Below, one piece after another: positions 1 to 11,588 of a DNA stretch of 27,500 nt. The stretch is from positions 1 through 27,500 of the forward strand of contig JAQGDQ010001648.1 in NCBI GenBank assembly GCA_030141605.1. Direction: 5' to 3'. The notes under the pieces are model-generated. The model did not search any database, was not told the DNA's origin, and was given only the letters and a program-made list of their open reading frames with translations. How positions within the stretch are numbered: position 1 is the stretch's first letter; each line of letters begins with the position of its first letter. The stretch is from Tubiluchus corallicola. Lineage: Eukaryota; Priapulida; Priapulimorpha; Priapulimorphida; Tubiluchidae. The position numbers and the translations under genes are program-made.

Positions 1-427
1 CGATTTTTCGTAACGTTTTTCCTTATAAAATCGTCGTATATAAGGTACTCGGATATAAGGGACTTTCGGTTATAAGGGACAATATCTTCAGGTCCCGCGT
101 AATAGAAACCCAGGTAAATTACCTCACATATAAGGGACCCTATGATCAAAGCGAAATTGATCTATTTTTAACCTCAATTTTTCGCAAACTCGGCCTTCGA
201 ACAGCTCGGTTTCCACGGTCACATACATCTCGCATCACTGAAGGAGCTTCCTACATACCGTTTGTACTGAATGTGTAGCAATAATCCATAAAAATACGGG
301 TAAAAGTACAGAAAAGTACAGGTCTAGATACACCCTCGGTCTGACTCAACTTCGGCTATAAGGGACATCGGATATAAGGGACAATTTTTTCCGGTCCCGA
401 GGCGTCCCTTATATCCGAGGTTGACTG
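1..427 (-). mobile_element. pogo-like MITE copy, cut by window start
   Basis: This segment is the reverse complement of most of the element at 4769-5247. Its visible terminus, read on the minus strand, starts CAGTCAACCTCGGATATAAG and is flanked by TA at 428-429, as expected for Tc1/mariner/pogo-type insertions. Short TATAAGGGAC motifs recur at both ends of the element. The far terminus lies outside the window. No coding capacity is seen, so it is called a non-autonomous copy. The family name is inferred from the TA duplication and the CAGT...ACCTCG-like terminus. Confidence 0.6.
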
Positions 428-662
428 TAATACGAATCTAGCGCGTAGATGCTAGCTGACATTTATCACATGAATCAGTTGTAAAGGCTGCAGGACAGAG
501 GAGACTATTGAGGACCCTATTCACAGTAACTCAGTATAGTTTTGTCTTCGTTGCACTGACGACCTGGGAGGTTCAGGTTTAGCTTAAACATGATTTACTA
601 TAGGACTGAATCAAGTCTTGAACAACATGATCCTCACCACAGCAGTTTACTACTACTACTAC
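1..662 (+). repeat. left arm of large inverted repeat
   Basis: Positions 1-662 match the reverse complement of 4527-5197 over nearly their whole length, with scattered substitutions and a few short indels. The arm contains the MITE at 1-427, then about 235 bp of other sequence (430-662) that is also shared, and it ends in a short TAC run leading into a CT tract. Because the MITE flanks are shared as well, the MITE was already inside the unit when the unit was copied. Confidence 0.85.
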
Positions 663-681
663 TCTCTCTCTCTCTCTCCCC

Positions 682-745
<64 letters not shown>

Positions 746-789
746 GCTCCCTCCTCTCTCTCTCTCTCTCTTCTTCCTTTCTCTCCTCT

Positions 790-876
<87 letters not shown>

Positions 877-1170
877 CCTCTCTCCCTTCTTCTCCCTCCC
901 TCTCTCTCCTCCTCTCTCTCCTCTCTCTTTCTCCTCTCCTCTCTCTCCCTCCTCTCTCCTCTTCCTCTCTCTCCTTCCTTCTCTCTTCCTCTTCTCTCTC
1001 TCACAGTTTAAACATAATTTATTATAGGATTGGATCAGACAGTTTGAACAACATGATCCTCACCACAGCAGTTTACTACTACTACTCTCTCTCACAGTTT
1101 AAACATAATTTATTATAGGATTGGATCAGACAGTTTGAACAACATGATTTAGGATCCTCACCACAACAGA
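577..1170 (+). repeat. about 90-bp unit, three copies interrupted by CT expansion
   Basis: A unit of the form AGTTTAAACATAATTTAYTA ... CTCACCACAGCAGTTTAC followed by TAC repeats and a CT tail occurs at 577-662, 1003-1082 and 1094-1170. The second and third copies start 91 bp apart and carry CT tails of only a few dinucleotides, while the first is followed by 340 bp of CT. A fourth copy in inverse orientation sits at 4527-4608 beside the GA tract. The third copy has a small insertion near GATTTAGGATCC. Confidence 0.8.
663..1002 (+). repeat. (CT)n microsatellite, imperfect
   Basis: About 340 bp of almost pure pyrimidine on the plus strand, mostly CT dinucleotides with CC, TT and TCC interruptions. 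The Ser/Leu and Arg/Glu open frames across it are consequences of the dinucleotide repeat and are not genes. Confidence 0.95.
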
Positions 1171-1190
1171 CTTTATGCACTATTTACAAA

Positions 1191-1265
1191 AACATTTACA
1201 GTAAGAATTTACTATAACTACACAAGCTGACAAGTTTTACTACAAGATTACATTAGACATTAGTA
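1191..1265 (-). repeat. single copy of the 74-bp minisatellite unit
   Basis: This 75-bp stretch, including ACACAAGCTGACAAGTTTTA and ATTACATTAGACATTAGTA, matches one rotated unit of the tandem array at 19697-20055 with very few differences. It lies just downstream (minus-strand sense) of the LINE coding end at 1287, in the position of that element's 3' untranslated region. Confidence 0.8.
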
Positions 1266-1286
1266 GAAAATGACGGTTAGAAAATA

Positions 1287-1860
1287 TTAATGTACGAATG
1301 TTAATGTATAGTCTTTAGAGAAAAGGTCATAGTTTAGCTGAGAAAATCCGATTCTCATACGCGTATGATGCACTGAAATTGGAGGTTTACCAAATGAAAA
1401 ATGTTTCTTATGCAACGAAAAACTTAATTGAGATTTGAGCTCTTGTTTGAAGTGTGAAATGGACGTAATTTCACGAATGTTCTGTAGTAAGTTGTTCCAC
1501 ATGTTAATGGTCGATATGAAAAACGATTTTTCACAGCTAACAGAACGGCAATTAAAATTTCTGTATTTAGTACCACTGCGTATATAATAGGGGGTAACTT
1601 CGTTAACCTTTGGCGGCAGAAATGCACTTAAATAGTGGGGCGCTAAGTCCTTGATTATTTTGAAAAAAAGACATAGGCGATGATAATGGAAGCGTGTCAC
1701 TAATTTAGTGAAGCCGCTATCAGACAAGATACTTGCAGGGGAAGATCGAAACATAGCGCCAGAACAGATTCTAGCAACAGTTAGCTGAATATTTTCCATG
1801 AAACGTATACCGTTTTCACTGCATCCTGACCACACCATGGCCCAGGTTTTGTGAATGGAA
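1287..1860 (-). pseudogene. LINE reverse transcriptase C-terminal fragment
   Basis: A 183-codon open frame (1287-1838, minus) reads like the C-terminal end of the reverse transcriptase of a jockey/CR1-like non-LTR retrotransposon. Recognisable elements in order are VWSGCSE, NIQLTVARICSGAMFRSSPA (the LQ..AARI.TG region just after the polymerase core), FHYHRLCLFFKII, YIRSGTKYRNF, FFISTINMWNNL and HTRMRIGFSQLNYDLF. In intact relatives the last motif is normally followed by a Cys/His-rich end, which is missing here because the frame stops at TAA 1287-1289. All upstream parts (endonuclease, polymerase core) are absent, as in a 5'-truncated insertion. The match to VWSGC can be followed a short way past 1838 with degeneration. 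It is an element relic and not a host gene. Family assignment is from motif memory. Confidence 0.8.
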
Positions 1861-2970
1861 TGCCCGGAAGAAGCATTGCTAAGAAGACTAAATATTGTTA
1901 ATCAAAATTCCATCAGTAATGGAGCTTTTATAGTCATTATAGTCATTGCCGCGCGTTAAAACCGGATATTACATTGTAAACAGAGTAAAGAGTTAATTTG
2001 CAAAAAATCAACGCTAATTTCAGCAAAAAGCTAGAAAACACTGCCGATTTAAACAACTTTGAGGTTCTAAATACACGCATGATTTCCCCAGGGCTGCTTC
2101 TTCAGGAATTTCCACTTCTAAATTTCTCAACAAGCCCTAAAATAGGAATTCACTTTACGTTTTAAACGGATAACGTGGGCAGCATAATTCCTCCTCGTGC
2201 AACGTGTTTTATTTAACTCCATGGAAATGATTTCCGCTCGGTCCCGTCGTGCAGAAGGCGATAATTACTGGTCACAGTGCGTGGTTGGCTGTGAAGTTTA
2301 GCAACGCCAAATTAAGCTAGTAAATAGATGCGTGACCACAGGAGAAATTGATTTACACAGGAGAAACTTTAACTAGAATGCTGCCTCAACTATTTAATAC
2401 GAAACTACGAATTTTAAAAAGGCTAAAACACTCTGTCGGTTCAATATCTGATCACAGAAGATTATTCTTAAATGGGGAAAGGTTCCGGTGCCGCCATAAT
2501 CATCAACGTTAAGTAGATCTTAAGAGTAACAGTTACATTTTTACTGACAAATTGTTTTTCTGCGTCACGGGATCACATATTGTTGATCACGTGTTCACTG
2601 ACGTAAACAAATTTTAGGTGACCATGTAAATGCAATGAAAGAAAATTTGTTCTACTTGTGCCTGTTTGCCTGTATAAAGTTGTATAACATTTTCCCTGTA
2701 TTACCACTATAAGGAAAATGTGTTGAACATACTTTTCGTGTGAACGCAAAATTGTTCATACAATAGCAGCATGTACTTTGTAAAAAGCGTCTTTCATTTT
2801 ATTGCATATGCGAACATTTTTGGTTAAGTAACTACTTACCCAATGTGAACACACCTCCTATGTGAAAATAGCTTTATTGGCTTACTATGTGAACAGATCT
2901 TATGTCCGAAAGCAACCTTATCTTTGGTTACTTCAAAATACATTGAAGTAACATACACAAAGTACATGAT
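1861..2970. other. no gene recognised
   Basis: About 1.1 kb of AT-rich unique-looking sequence. No open frame of note, no RNA gene and no tandem repeat was recognised. Short ATGTGAAC-type words recur between 2730 and 2900 without forming a clear array. Confidence 0.6.
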
Positions 2971-3640
2971 TAGATTTAGATTTAGATCTTAATAGATTTA
3001 TTTCGCAATAAACATATACATATACATTACATTACATGTGCACGATAATCAGTTTTTGTTAATGCAAAATTATGATACAATTCATGAATTCTGCGCTAGA
3101 GACCTAAGAATCTAGCTTATGCTAGGCCACTAGAATTAGTTACGAAAAAAATTACAATATATACAGATACAATATTACAATATATACAAATATAAATACA
3201 GGTGGGAAGTAATAAAAATATTATTATACTAGAGGGGAAGTTTTTGAAAATGCAAAACAACGAATCATGATTGAGTGATCAGTTATACGTTTCAAGTAAG
3301 TTTAATTTATAATTTTTTTAAATATGGACAGCGAGTTGGCATTTTTAATAGCTGGAGCAATTGAATTCCATATGTAAGGGCCATTGTATTTAATAGAAAA
3401 TTTTCTAACATTAGTGTTGCACTGTATGTAGTGATAGTTAAGCCTATAACGTGTGCCGTAATTATGAATCTCAGCATTCAAACAAAAATAATCAGTAAAT
3501 AAGGGAGGCAATAATTTATGAGAGAATTTGTACATGAAAATGGCAGTTTGGAACTTATTAATGTCATAAAGTTAAGCTTTTTTCTAAGTAATACAACTTT
3601 GCGATGGATATTTTGTTGCAACATGATTATAGTTTTAATC
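2971..3640 (-). pseudogene. second LINE 3' end with RT C-terminal remnant
   Basis: The minus-strand frame 3302-3535 contains MYKFSHKLLPPLFTDYF, NAEIHNYGTRYRLNYHYIQC, FSIKYNGPYIWNSIAPAIKN and SLSIFKKIIN. This matches the conserved end of many jockey/CR1-like reverse transcriptases (the F..F..NTR, GP.IWN.LP..IK and SL..FK.. pattern). Upstream of 3535 the reading continues in a shifted frame as LYDINKFQTAIFMYKF, and farther as LLRKKLNF, so at least one frameshift is present. Downstream of the stop the element runs through about 330 bp of 3' UTR and ends with AAATAAATC and a short AAATCT repeat near 2971-2990, a typical LINE tail. It belongs to a different family from the fragment at 1287. Confidence 0.75.
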
Positions 3641-3950
3641 CTTTTTAATAGCAAATTGTTGGAAGCTGAGAGCGCACTGGGAGATCACATGCAGTGGTTA
3701 CAAATATTTCCACAAAAACCGTAATGGATTCAAAGTTGAGTGAAAATAAATCGAGGCTACTCCAAACAGCGTGTTTCTGTAAAATTAAACATTTACCAGG
3801 CGTTTGATAAACGATTTGCATGCAAAGCATTAATTGTACACACAGCTGTGTTGCACCTATCAGAGCTGTAGGCCTATTCGTTAAGAGTTCAGGAAATGGT
3901 TTGAAGCTCCGTAAGTGAAGGTCACTGCGGCCGACAGCTGTTCATGTGAT
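3641..3950. other. no gene recognised
   Basis: About 310 bp between the LINE fragment and the GA tract. The open frames crossing it are short and do not resemble a known product. Confidence 0.55.
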
Positions 3951-4526
<576 letters not shown>

Positions 4527-4529
<3 letters not shown>

Positions 4530-5247
4530 TAGTAGTAGTAAACTGTTGTGGTGAGGATCATGTTGTTCAAACTGTCTGATCCAGTCCTATAGTAAATCAT
4601 GTTTAAACTAAACCTGAACCTCCCAGATACGTCAGTGCAACGAAGACAAAACTATACTGAGTTACTGTGAATAAGGTCCTCAATAGTCTCCTCTGTCCCT
4701 GCAGCTTCTTCCCCTACAACTGATTCATGTGATAAATGTCAACTAGCATCTACGCTAGATTCGTATTACAGTCAACCGCGGATATAAGAGACACATCCGA
4801 ACCGGAAAAAACATCCCTTATATCAGACGTCCCCTATAGCCGAAGTTGAGTCAGACCGAGGGTGTATCTAGATCTGTACTTTTCTGTACCTTTACCCATA
4901 TTTTTATGGATTATTGCTACACTTTCAGTGCAAACGGTATGTAGGAAGCTCCTTCAGTGATGCGAGATGTATGTGACCGCGGAAACCGAGCTGTTCGAAG
5001 GCAGAGTTTGAGAAAAATTGAGGTTAAAAATCAATCAATTTCACTTTAATCATAAGGTCCCTTATATGCGAGGTAATTTATCTGGGTTTCTATTACGCGG
5101 GACCTGAAGATATCGTCCCTTATAATAAAAAGTCCCTTATATCCAAGTACCTTATATGTGAAGATTTTTACATAGAACAGAGTTACGAAAAATCGGGACC
5201 GGTGTTGGTGGTCCCTTATAAGCGAGTACCTTATACCCGAGGTTGAC
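4527..5247 (-). repeat. right arm of large inverted repeat
   Basis: This is the reverse-complement partner of 1-662. It begins with TAG repeats next to the GA tract, then the 85-bp unit, then about 160 bp of shared sequence, then the MITE at 4769-5247. The right arm extends about 50 bp beyond what the left arm shows, because the window cuts the left arm. Confidence 0.85.
4769..5247 (+). mobile_element. pogo-like MITE, near full length
   Basis: The left terminus CAGTCAACCGCGGATATAAG is preceded by TA at 4767-4768. The right terminus reads TACCTTATACCCGAGGTTGA on the plus strand, which is an imperfect inverted copy, giving an element of about 479 bp. The final bases on the right (GACAGT instead of GACTGTA) are altered, so the right TA duplication is not preserved. 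No transposase remnant is seen. Internal TATAAGGGAC words occur in both orientations near both ends. Confidence 0.6.
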
Positions 5248-5318
5248 AGTGGCTCAGTGGGTAAGGCAACCGCTTGACGTTCACTGGATCGTGGTTCAAC
5301 GCTGTGACTCTGTCATAA
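5246..5318 (+). other. tRNA-like sequence (SINE head or tRNA pseudogene)
   Basis: The segment has an A-box-like TGGCTCAGTGGGTAAGG and a B-box-like GTGGTTCAACGC at tRNA-like spacing. Its ends, GACAGTG and CTCTGTC, can pair in six of seven positions like an acceptor stem. The T-stem needs several G-T pairs and the anticodon arm is poor, so a functional tRNA is unlikely. Immediately downstream a family-B MITE copy begins at about 5321. It is most likely a relic of a tRNA-derived SINE, with low to moderate certainty. Confidence 0.4.
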
Positions 5319-5320
5319 CA

Positions 5321-5775
5321 AATACTTTAAAAACCTGCATTTATTTATACCATTAATCGTACTTGTTTGTGGTACAATAAATACAAAGAAAAACAACAAA
5401 TTTTAAGAATTATAATAAATTAGTTCAAGCTACTGAAGGCATCACAAACTAACATAATTTTCAACAGCACAAGCATTCCATGACCGTGTTGCACGTGTTT
5501 GCGAAAGCTGTACAACATTCAATGTGACAGACAAAAATTCGGTATATTTTAAGTTTAAAATTCAAATTTCAACTTTAACGTTGTGCTCACGCATGAGCTC
5601 TTAAACGTGTGCACTACGCCACAACTGAACAACTTTGAACTGAGCGGTACAGCACCTGCTTTTTGTGCACAACGTTTTCGAGATTCAGGTGTTAAAACCC
5701 GTCTAATTAGCGAATGGCGAAATACGCGTAACAGTGAAGAACTAGCCGCGCGCATGCGCAAGAAACGTTTCTGTG
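5321..5775 (+). mobile_element. family-B MITE fragment (B3)
   Basis: This stretch matches the interior of the family-B element at 6787-7569, including ATTTATTTATACCATTAATC, TTAGTTCAAGCTACTGAAGG and the AACGTGTGCACT region. It lacks both element ends. It contains a perfect NRF1-type palindrome GCGCATGCGC near 5752. Open frames on both strands here are chance frames within the repeat. Confidence 0.7.
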
Positions 5776-6234
5776 AGATTAATCTGAGGAGCATCACATG
5801 TGATTTCATATGTGAGAGCACTCGAAATGCAGTGCATCCCTTTCCGCGTGACTCGAACCTAAAGCTGTGTTCACACACGTCAACCACAAACATTCATTTG
5901 CAATTCAGTCGAGGGAATTTTATCAGGTCCTGATTTCCGGGATATTGGAAGGGATGAAGTAATTCGCATCCTCTACCGATGTGGATAATTATCTCCGTCT
6001 TCAACGCGTTTGTTCACTTCGAGAGCTTCTCATTCGCGCGATTCAAAATGGCCTCTGCTAATCAAAGGGACATTGTTAAGCAATAGAAAGTGTCCAGTTG
6101 ATCGGTGTGACATGCAATACATTAATCTAATTTTTCCCGTAAATCTTCCGGAAATCGAGGATTGGTTTCTTCCACGAATTCGAGATTTGAGTGTCAATAA
6201 CTAAATTGACTGAGCTCGATAGTGTTGCGCAAAA
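5776..6234. other. no gene recognised
   Basis: About 460 bp without a recognisable product. A plus-strand 64-codon frame at 6010-6204 has no familiar motif and is not called. Confidence 0.5.
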
Positions 6235-6262
6235 TTAAAGGAAGACAGGATGATTTTTCATA
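6235..6262 (+). mobile_element. isolated left end of family-B MITE
   Basis: TTAAAGGAAGACAGGATGAT followed by TTTTCATA reproduces the first 28 bases of the family-B element. It then runs directly into the AGT array. The TTAAAGGRR start is the terminal form I recall for T2/Kolobok-type MITEs with TTAA target sites. Confidence 0.65.
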
Positions 6263-6783
<521 letters not shown>

Positions 6784-6786
6784 TCC

Positions 6787-7569
6787 TTAAAGGAAGACAC
6801 AATGATTGTTTATATATTACCCCACTTTCAAGTCTGATAAAAAGTAAGCATTTAAACACAATTAACACTGCAGAAACGTTTCTCTGATAATTAAATAATA
6901 GACTAAAAACTTAATTAACGGTGAACGAGCCCAACTATTGATGACATCACAAACTAACAATTTTCAACAGCAAAAATATACTTTAAAAACTGTATCTGTA
7001 TTTATTTATACCATTTAATCGTTTGTGGTACAATAAATACACAAGGAAAAACAACAAATTTTATAATAAATTAGTTCAAGCTATTGATGGCATCACAAAC
7101 TAACATAATTTTCAACAGCACAAACATTCCATGACCGTGCTGCACGTGTTTGCGAAAGCGAAAATTGAAGTACAGTACTACTGTATGATATTCTGTGTGT
7201 TGTACTAAAACTAGGCAAGTTTAAAGATAAAAATTCAAATTTGAAATTTATCGGTGTAGTCACGCATGAGCTACTGAACGTGTGCACTGTGCAATTCGTC
7301 ACAAACGAACACATCTGAACTGAGAAGCGCAGCACCTATTTTTTGTGCAATGCGTTTCCGAAATGCAGGCGCTAGTGCCCGTCTAACTAGCTAATGGCGA
7401 AATGCATGTAACAGCGAAGAACTAGTGGCGCGAACGCAAAATTGTATTTGTGTGGTAATAATTCTTTCACGTAAGTAATTTTTGAAAAAAATAGTGTTTC
7501 CTTTCAATATTTTAAAGAGTAGATTGTTTTGATCTACAGTTTAAGATTGGATGCGGTTTTTTGCTTTAA
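6787..7569 (+). mobile_element. family-B MITE, near complete (B1)
   Basis: The element starts TTAAAGGAAGACACAATGAT at 6787 and ends near GGATGCGGTTTTTTGCTTTA with TTAA at 7566-7569, giving about 783 bp. Other copies or fragments are at 5321-5775, 11385-11588 (minus), 15738-16018 and 27238-27500 (minus). It has no coding capacity that I recognise. The TTAA flanks and TTAAAGGRR terminus fit a T2/Kolobok-like non-autonomous element; piggyBac also uses TTAA but its termini usually differ. Confidence 0.65.
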
Positions 7570-7834
7570 CGCGCTAGTAGCTGATAGAGCGGCAATTCTC
7601 AAACGGCCGACGGGGGGCGGGCACTTGACTCCCCGGTGAGGAATTTCCAATTTGAACAAAACAACAATGTATAAAATAGATTTGTTGGTAAATTTTATAT
7701 GTATATATATTTCAGTTTACGTAGTTTACCAAAAATTTATACTAAACTTGTAAACTGATACAAATACTATTTCTACTATTTATTGATGTTTCATCTACAG
7801 TCCAAACTATAGGTTTGCCTGCTGTTTCATGGAC

Positions 7835-8139
7835 TGTAAAGTGTGCAAAATGTTAGTTTCTGACGTCATATGACGTAAAACCCATTTTCGTGACATCACG
7901 CGTTTAAGCAGTGACACTTACGCAAACGTGATTGACGCGCAAGGGAAGGTGCCTGCCATTGCACAAACTGTGGTTAGTTTATGACGTAAGCAATAGTTTT
8001 GTTTGGTTAACGTTAATTAACTATCTAAGCTAATTATTCAAATATAAGGAACAATTGTCAACTTTTGTCGCCAAGAAAATGTATATTTTGGACAGTAAAT
8101 TAAAATGAGAGTCTAAACAATCGTCCGGTTTTCTTTTAA
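7835..8139 (+). mobile_element. family-A MITE, right part (A1)
   Basis: This matches the right part of the element at 26493-27039, from GTTAGTTTCTGACGTCATAT to the terminus AATCGTCCGGTTTTCTTTTA, with TTAA at 8136-8139. The left part is missing. It contains a perfect TGACGTCA (7861-7868) followed by TGACGTAA. Confidence 0.75.
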
Positions 8140-9111
8140 ATAAACTAGTCTTGGTTGCTTCTGTTTGTCAATAAAAGTGTTTTTTTAAAAATAACACTAT
8201 TTTACCATTTATTGCAAACCAAATTAGCATATATTTTTTAACCAAATGTTACCAAAGCTTGAGCAGCCCAGGGCTGTAGCCTACACTAGGGCTGTAGCCT
8301 ATGGGCTGTAGCCTATTTCTAGATTTAAAAAAATGCTAAAAAATCAAATTTTAAGTAAGTGTCAGTGAGTAATCAAAATTTCTATCAGTATCCATCCTCA
8401 CAGTAGTTGCAAAACAGTGGTGTTAGCTTAATCAAGTTATTTTAACTTTACATACTATTAACAAATAATAGTCTTTCTATCTTCTATATCATCCCATATA
8501 TGAGCTTCATTCATTACATCATTCAATTTTAAGCACTAATGTTTTTTATCACTATTCACTTTAAATTTTCAGATTATTTCCATTACTTTTTTTCTTTCAC
8601 TGTGTGGGAGAATCTAACAAGCCCTGCTTTTTGATTGCCCGCAACACATTTACCTTCGTGTATAAGTGAACAGTGTTTGAGGCTTTTCCTGTGCAGTATT
8701 TCTTATTTGTATTATATTCATTGTAGGCCCTTTCACTAGATATTGTACATGAAACTATTGTAAATGTGTATGGTGAAATAAACGATTTATGACACTGCCC
8801 TATAGGGTAATCCGGCCCAGCATGTGCCCAATGCATAATTTGCGCTGCTGATAAGCCCAGCAAATTGTGTATTTTCAAAAACACGTGCGCCTGCTCGTCC
8901 AAACATCGAAAGGAGCAAAAATCTAGCGTTCAAAAAAATAAACACCGAATCCACTGAGCCACTACCCTGATGCGTGGCTGATGAAAAGTTCACAATAATT
9001 TAAAACAAAGTAAAATAAACAACTGCTAGTTAATTGGGTAAACAAAAACAGAACAGGATCAAGTCTTACGTAACCGATACGTTTGACACAAAAATGAACT
9101 ATGTAAATCGC
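8140..9111. other. no gene recognised
   Basis: About 970 bp of AT-rich sequence. A small array of GGGCTGTAGCCTAYA units (about three copies) lies at 8268-8314. An AATAAA at about 8776 follows a T-rich stretch, which could be the 3' end of an unrecognised element. The minus-strand open frames here have no familiar motif. Confidence 0.5.
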
Positions 9112-10060
9112 AAACTGTCGACAGCTTATAAAGTTCATTAGCTCTACAGGGTGGGTGTAAAAGTTAGACCTGTTATGCGACAAGCATTGACAGCTTATGA
9201 AGTTTATTAGCTCTACAGGGTGGGCGTAAAAGTTAGACCTGTTATGCGACAAGCATTGACAGCTTATAAAGTTTATTAGCTCTACAGGGTGGGGGTAAAA
9301 ATCACACCTGTAATACGACAATCATGGGTAGCTTATACAGTTTATTAGCTCTACAGGGTGGTCGTAAAAATTAGACCTGTTGTGCGACAAGCATTGACAG
9401 CTTATGAAGTTTATTAGCTCTACAGGGTGGGCGGAAAAGTTAGACCTGTAATACGACAATCATGGGTAGCTTATAAAGTTTATTAACTCTACAGGGTGGT
9501 CGTAAAAGTTAGACCTGTCGTGCGACAAGCATTGACAGCTTATGAAGTTTATTAGCTCTACAGGGTGGGCGTAAAAGTTAGACCTGTTATGCTACAAGCA
9601 TTGACAGCTTATATGGTGTATATTAGTTCTACATGGTGGGCGTAAAAATTAGACCTGTAATACGACAATCATGGGTAGCTTATACAGTTTATTAGCTCTA
9701 CAGGGTGGTCGTAAAAATTAGACCTGTCGTGCGACAAGCATTGACAGCTTATAAAGTTCATTAGCTCTACAGGGTGGGCGTAAAAATTAGACCTATCGTG
9801 CGAAAAGCATTGACAGCTTATAAAGCTCATTAGCTCTACAAGGTGGGCATAAAAATTTGACCTGTTGTGCGACAAGCAATGGCAGCTTATAGTAGCGGCG
9901 CAAAAGTTACTGTGGGCGTAAAAGTTAAACCTGTTATGCGATAATCATGGGTAACTTATGAAAATCATTAATTCTACAGGGTGGACGTAAAATTAGATCT
10001 TTTATGCAACAAGCATGGGCAGCTTATAAAGTTTATTATCTATATCTACGTATGGGATGG
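9112..10060 (+). repeat. 69-bp minisatellite, about 13-14 copies
   Basis: Units begin at 9121, 9190, 9259 and onward with a constant 69-bp period in the first part. Each contains TTTATTAGCTCTACAGGGTG and AAAAGTTAGACCTGT. Two subtypes alternate irregularly: one with CGACAAGCATTGACAGC, the other with CGACAATCATGGGTAGC (for example at about 9320, 9460 and 9670). The last three units are more diverged. Because 69 is divisible by three, the minus strand has 23-residue repeating open frames, but they are broken by variants. Confidence 0.95.
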
Positions 10061-10201
10061 GCGAAAAATAAGTGTAAAATATGTGACGTGCGCCTAACAA
10101 ACCATTTTGCCTCAATATTTTATGGGCCTTCCTTTTTAAAACTACATTTTCATCCCTCCATAACTGAGGCTGCCTCGTTATAAGTAAAAATAGGGTTTAC
10201 C

Positions 10202-10755
10202 TTAAAGGAAGACCTGACGACTGTTGAAACTCAATCTCGTTTTAATTTACTGTCCGAAATATACGTTTTCTTGCCTATAAAGTATAAAAGTTGGCAATTG
10301 TTTCTTATATTTGAATAATTAGCTTAGAAAGTTAATTAACAGTAACCGAACACAGCTATTGCTTACGTCAGAAACTAACCACAGTTTGTGCAATGGCAGG
10401 CATCTTCCCTTGCGCATCAAGCACATTTGCATAAGTGTTACAGTACTGTTTAAACGCACGATGTCACGAAAAATGGGCTTTACATCATATAACGTCAGAA
10501 ACTAACACTGCAGTTCATGACCATGCTTATCACATTACCACCTTCTATTTGTCGGCCATGCTCACGTAACAAAAAGACGCCGCTGCCAACCTTAGTAGAT
10601 TCACTGAGCCGCGCGTAGCTTTGAAAGTTTAACGAAATTTGAGTATCCGGGGTAATTATTATTTAATCCAAGCTGATTTGATATAAAAAAAGCTATTGTA
10701 GTTTTCAATTTTTACAGCATTCTTTATTCTGAACTAAAGTTTACACAATGACTTT
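10202..10755 (-). mobile_element. family-A MITE, near full length (A2)
   Basis: This is the reverse complement of the element at 26493-27039. It starts TTAAAGGAAGACCTGACGAC at 10202 and can be followed through TTACTGTCCGAAATATACG and TTCACTGAGCCGCGCGTAGC to AGTTTACACAATG near 10755, where the terminus degenerates. It carries no recognisable coding sequence. Confidence 0.75.
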
Positions 10756-11008
10756 TTTGCAAAAAAATAAAAATGTAACAAATTGTAACGTTCTACAACT
10801 TGACTCGACATAAATGATAGCAACTTCACAGTACAAAATTGAGGACACTTTTAAGTGGTATCGCAGTTAATTATAAGCCAACTTTACACTAAACTTGTAA
10901 ACTGACACAAATATTATTTAGCGCACATCGTTATATAATTAGAAACACACATAACGTTAACTTGCTGGTGTAAAAAAATTCTACTGTATATTATTTATTA
11001 TATTTCAG

Positions 11009-11161
11009 GGGATAGCGCGAACGCAGTCCCCCACTACCAGAAATTATACACCCGAGTTCCCTCGATTTGAGAGAATCGCAGGGGTCAACCCAACCGAAGT
11101 GCAATGGAAAGGTCTCGCCCCGGAGGATCCACCTTCTTGATCATGGAAACCTCTGTGCCAG
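11009..11161 (+). other. candidate exon with consensus splice sites
   Basis: A 153-bp, relatively GC-rich segment is bordered by TTATTATATTTCAG at its left edge and by CAG/GTAAGT at its right edge, a perfect donor. The surrounding sequence is AT-rich, so the base composition changes at both borders. One frame is open from the acceptor to a TGA 20 bases before the end (containing NYTPEFPRFERIAGVNPTEV). Another contains an ATG and reads MERSRPGGSTFLIMETSVP up to the donor. I do not recognise either product. It could be a first coding exon, a non-coding exon or a decayed exon. No partner exon was identified. Confidence 0.35.
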
Positions 11162-11384
11162 GTAAGTATGCTGCGGAGCACAACGCCATGCTATATAAAG
11201 GAAAGCTGAACGTAACTGCTTGTGGTGGTTTAGGAATTTCGTGTACTATTTAGTAATTGTTTGTGGTGTGTTAACGCTTCTGTTGCGACTCATGGTTAAC
11301 TGCCTGTAGTGTGTAAGTGTAAAGTGACGCTGTGCATAGTTACTTTAGATTTAAGACAAAGCGCTATTATAATTTAATACACAA

Positions 11385-11588
11385 CACACTGAATATCTTA
11401 CAGTAACACTGTACTTCAATTTTCGTTTTCGTAACATGCGCTACACGCTCGTGGAATATTTTTGCACGTTGAAAGTTATGCTAATTTGTGACGTCATCAA
11501 TAGTTGGGCAGTATTAATTGTTTGAAAATGCTTGCTTTTTCGGATTTGAAAATGTGGTAGTATATGAAAAATCATCCTGTCTTCCGCT
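11385..11588 (-). mobile_element. family-B MITE fragment (B2)
   Basis: Read on the minus strand it starts GGAAGACAGGATGATTTTTC and matches the left end of the element at 6787, with an internal deletion, down to about 11385. The TTAA next to its terminus has decayed to CTAA. It contains a perfect TGACGTCA at 11489-11496. Confidence 0.7.

Noticed and set aside
579-1027. Ser/Leu-rich and Arg/Glu-rich open frames
   Set aside because: They are translations of the CT dinucleotide repeat; dinucleotide repeats lack stops in most frames, so openness is not evidence of coding. The same holds for the frames at 3881-4600, 14226-15111, 16234-16755 and 20194-20610.
5555-5933. Overlapping 112- and 116-codon frames on both strands
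   Set aside because: They fall within a family-B MITE copy, and the other copies do not preserve either frame.
8962-9875. Repeat protein encoded on the minus strand by the 69-bp array
   Set aside because: The frame is open only because the period is divisible by three; it is interrupted between 9321 and 9669 and has no start context or conserved hydrophobic pattern.
9112-10060. CRISPR array
   Set aside because: Units are contiguous and similar throughout, without unique spacers, and the genome is eukaryotic.
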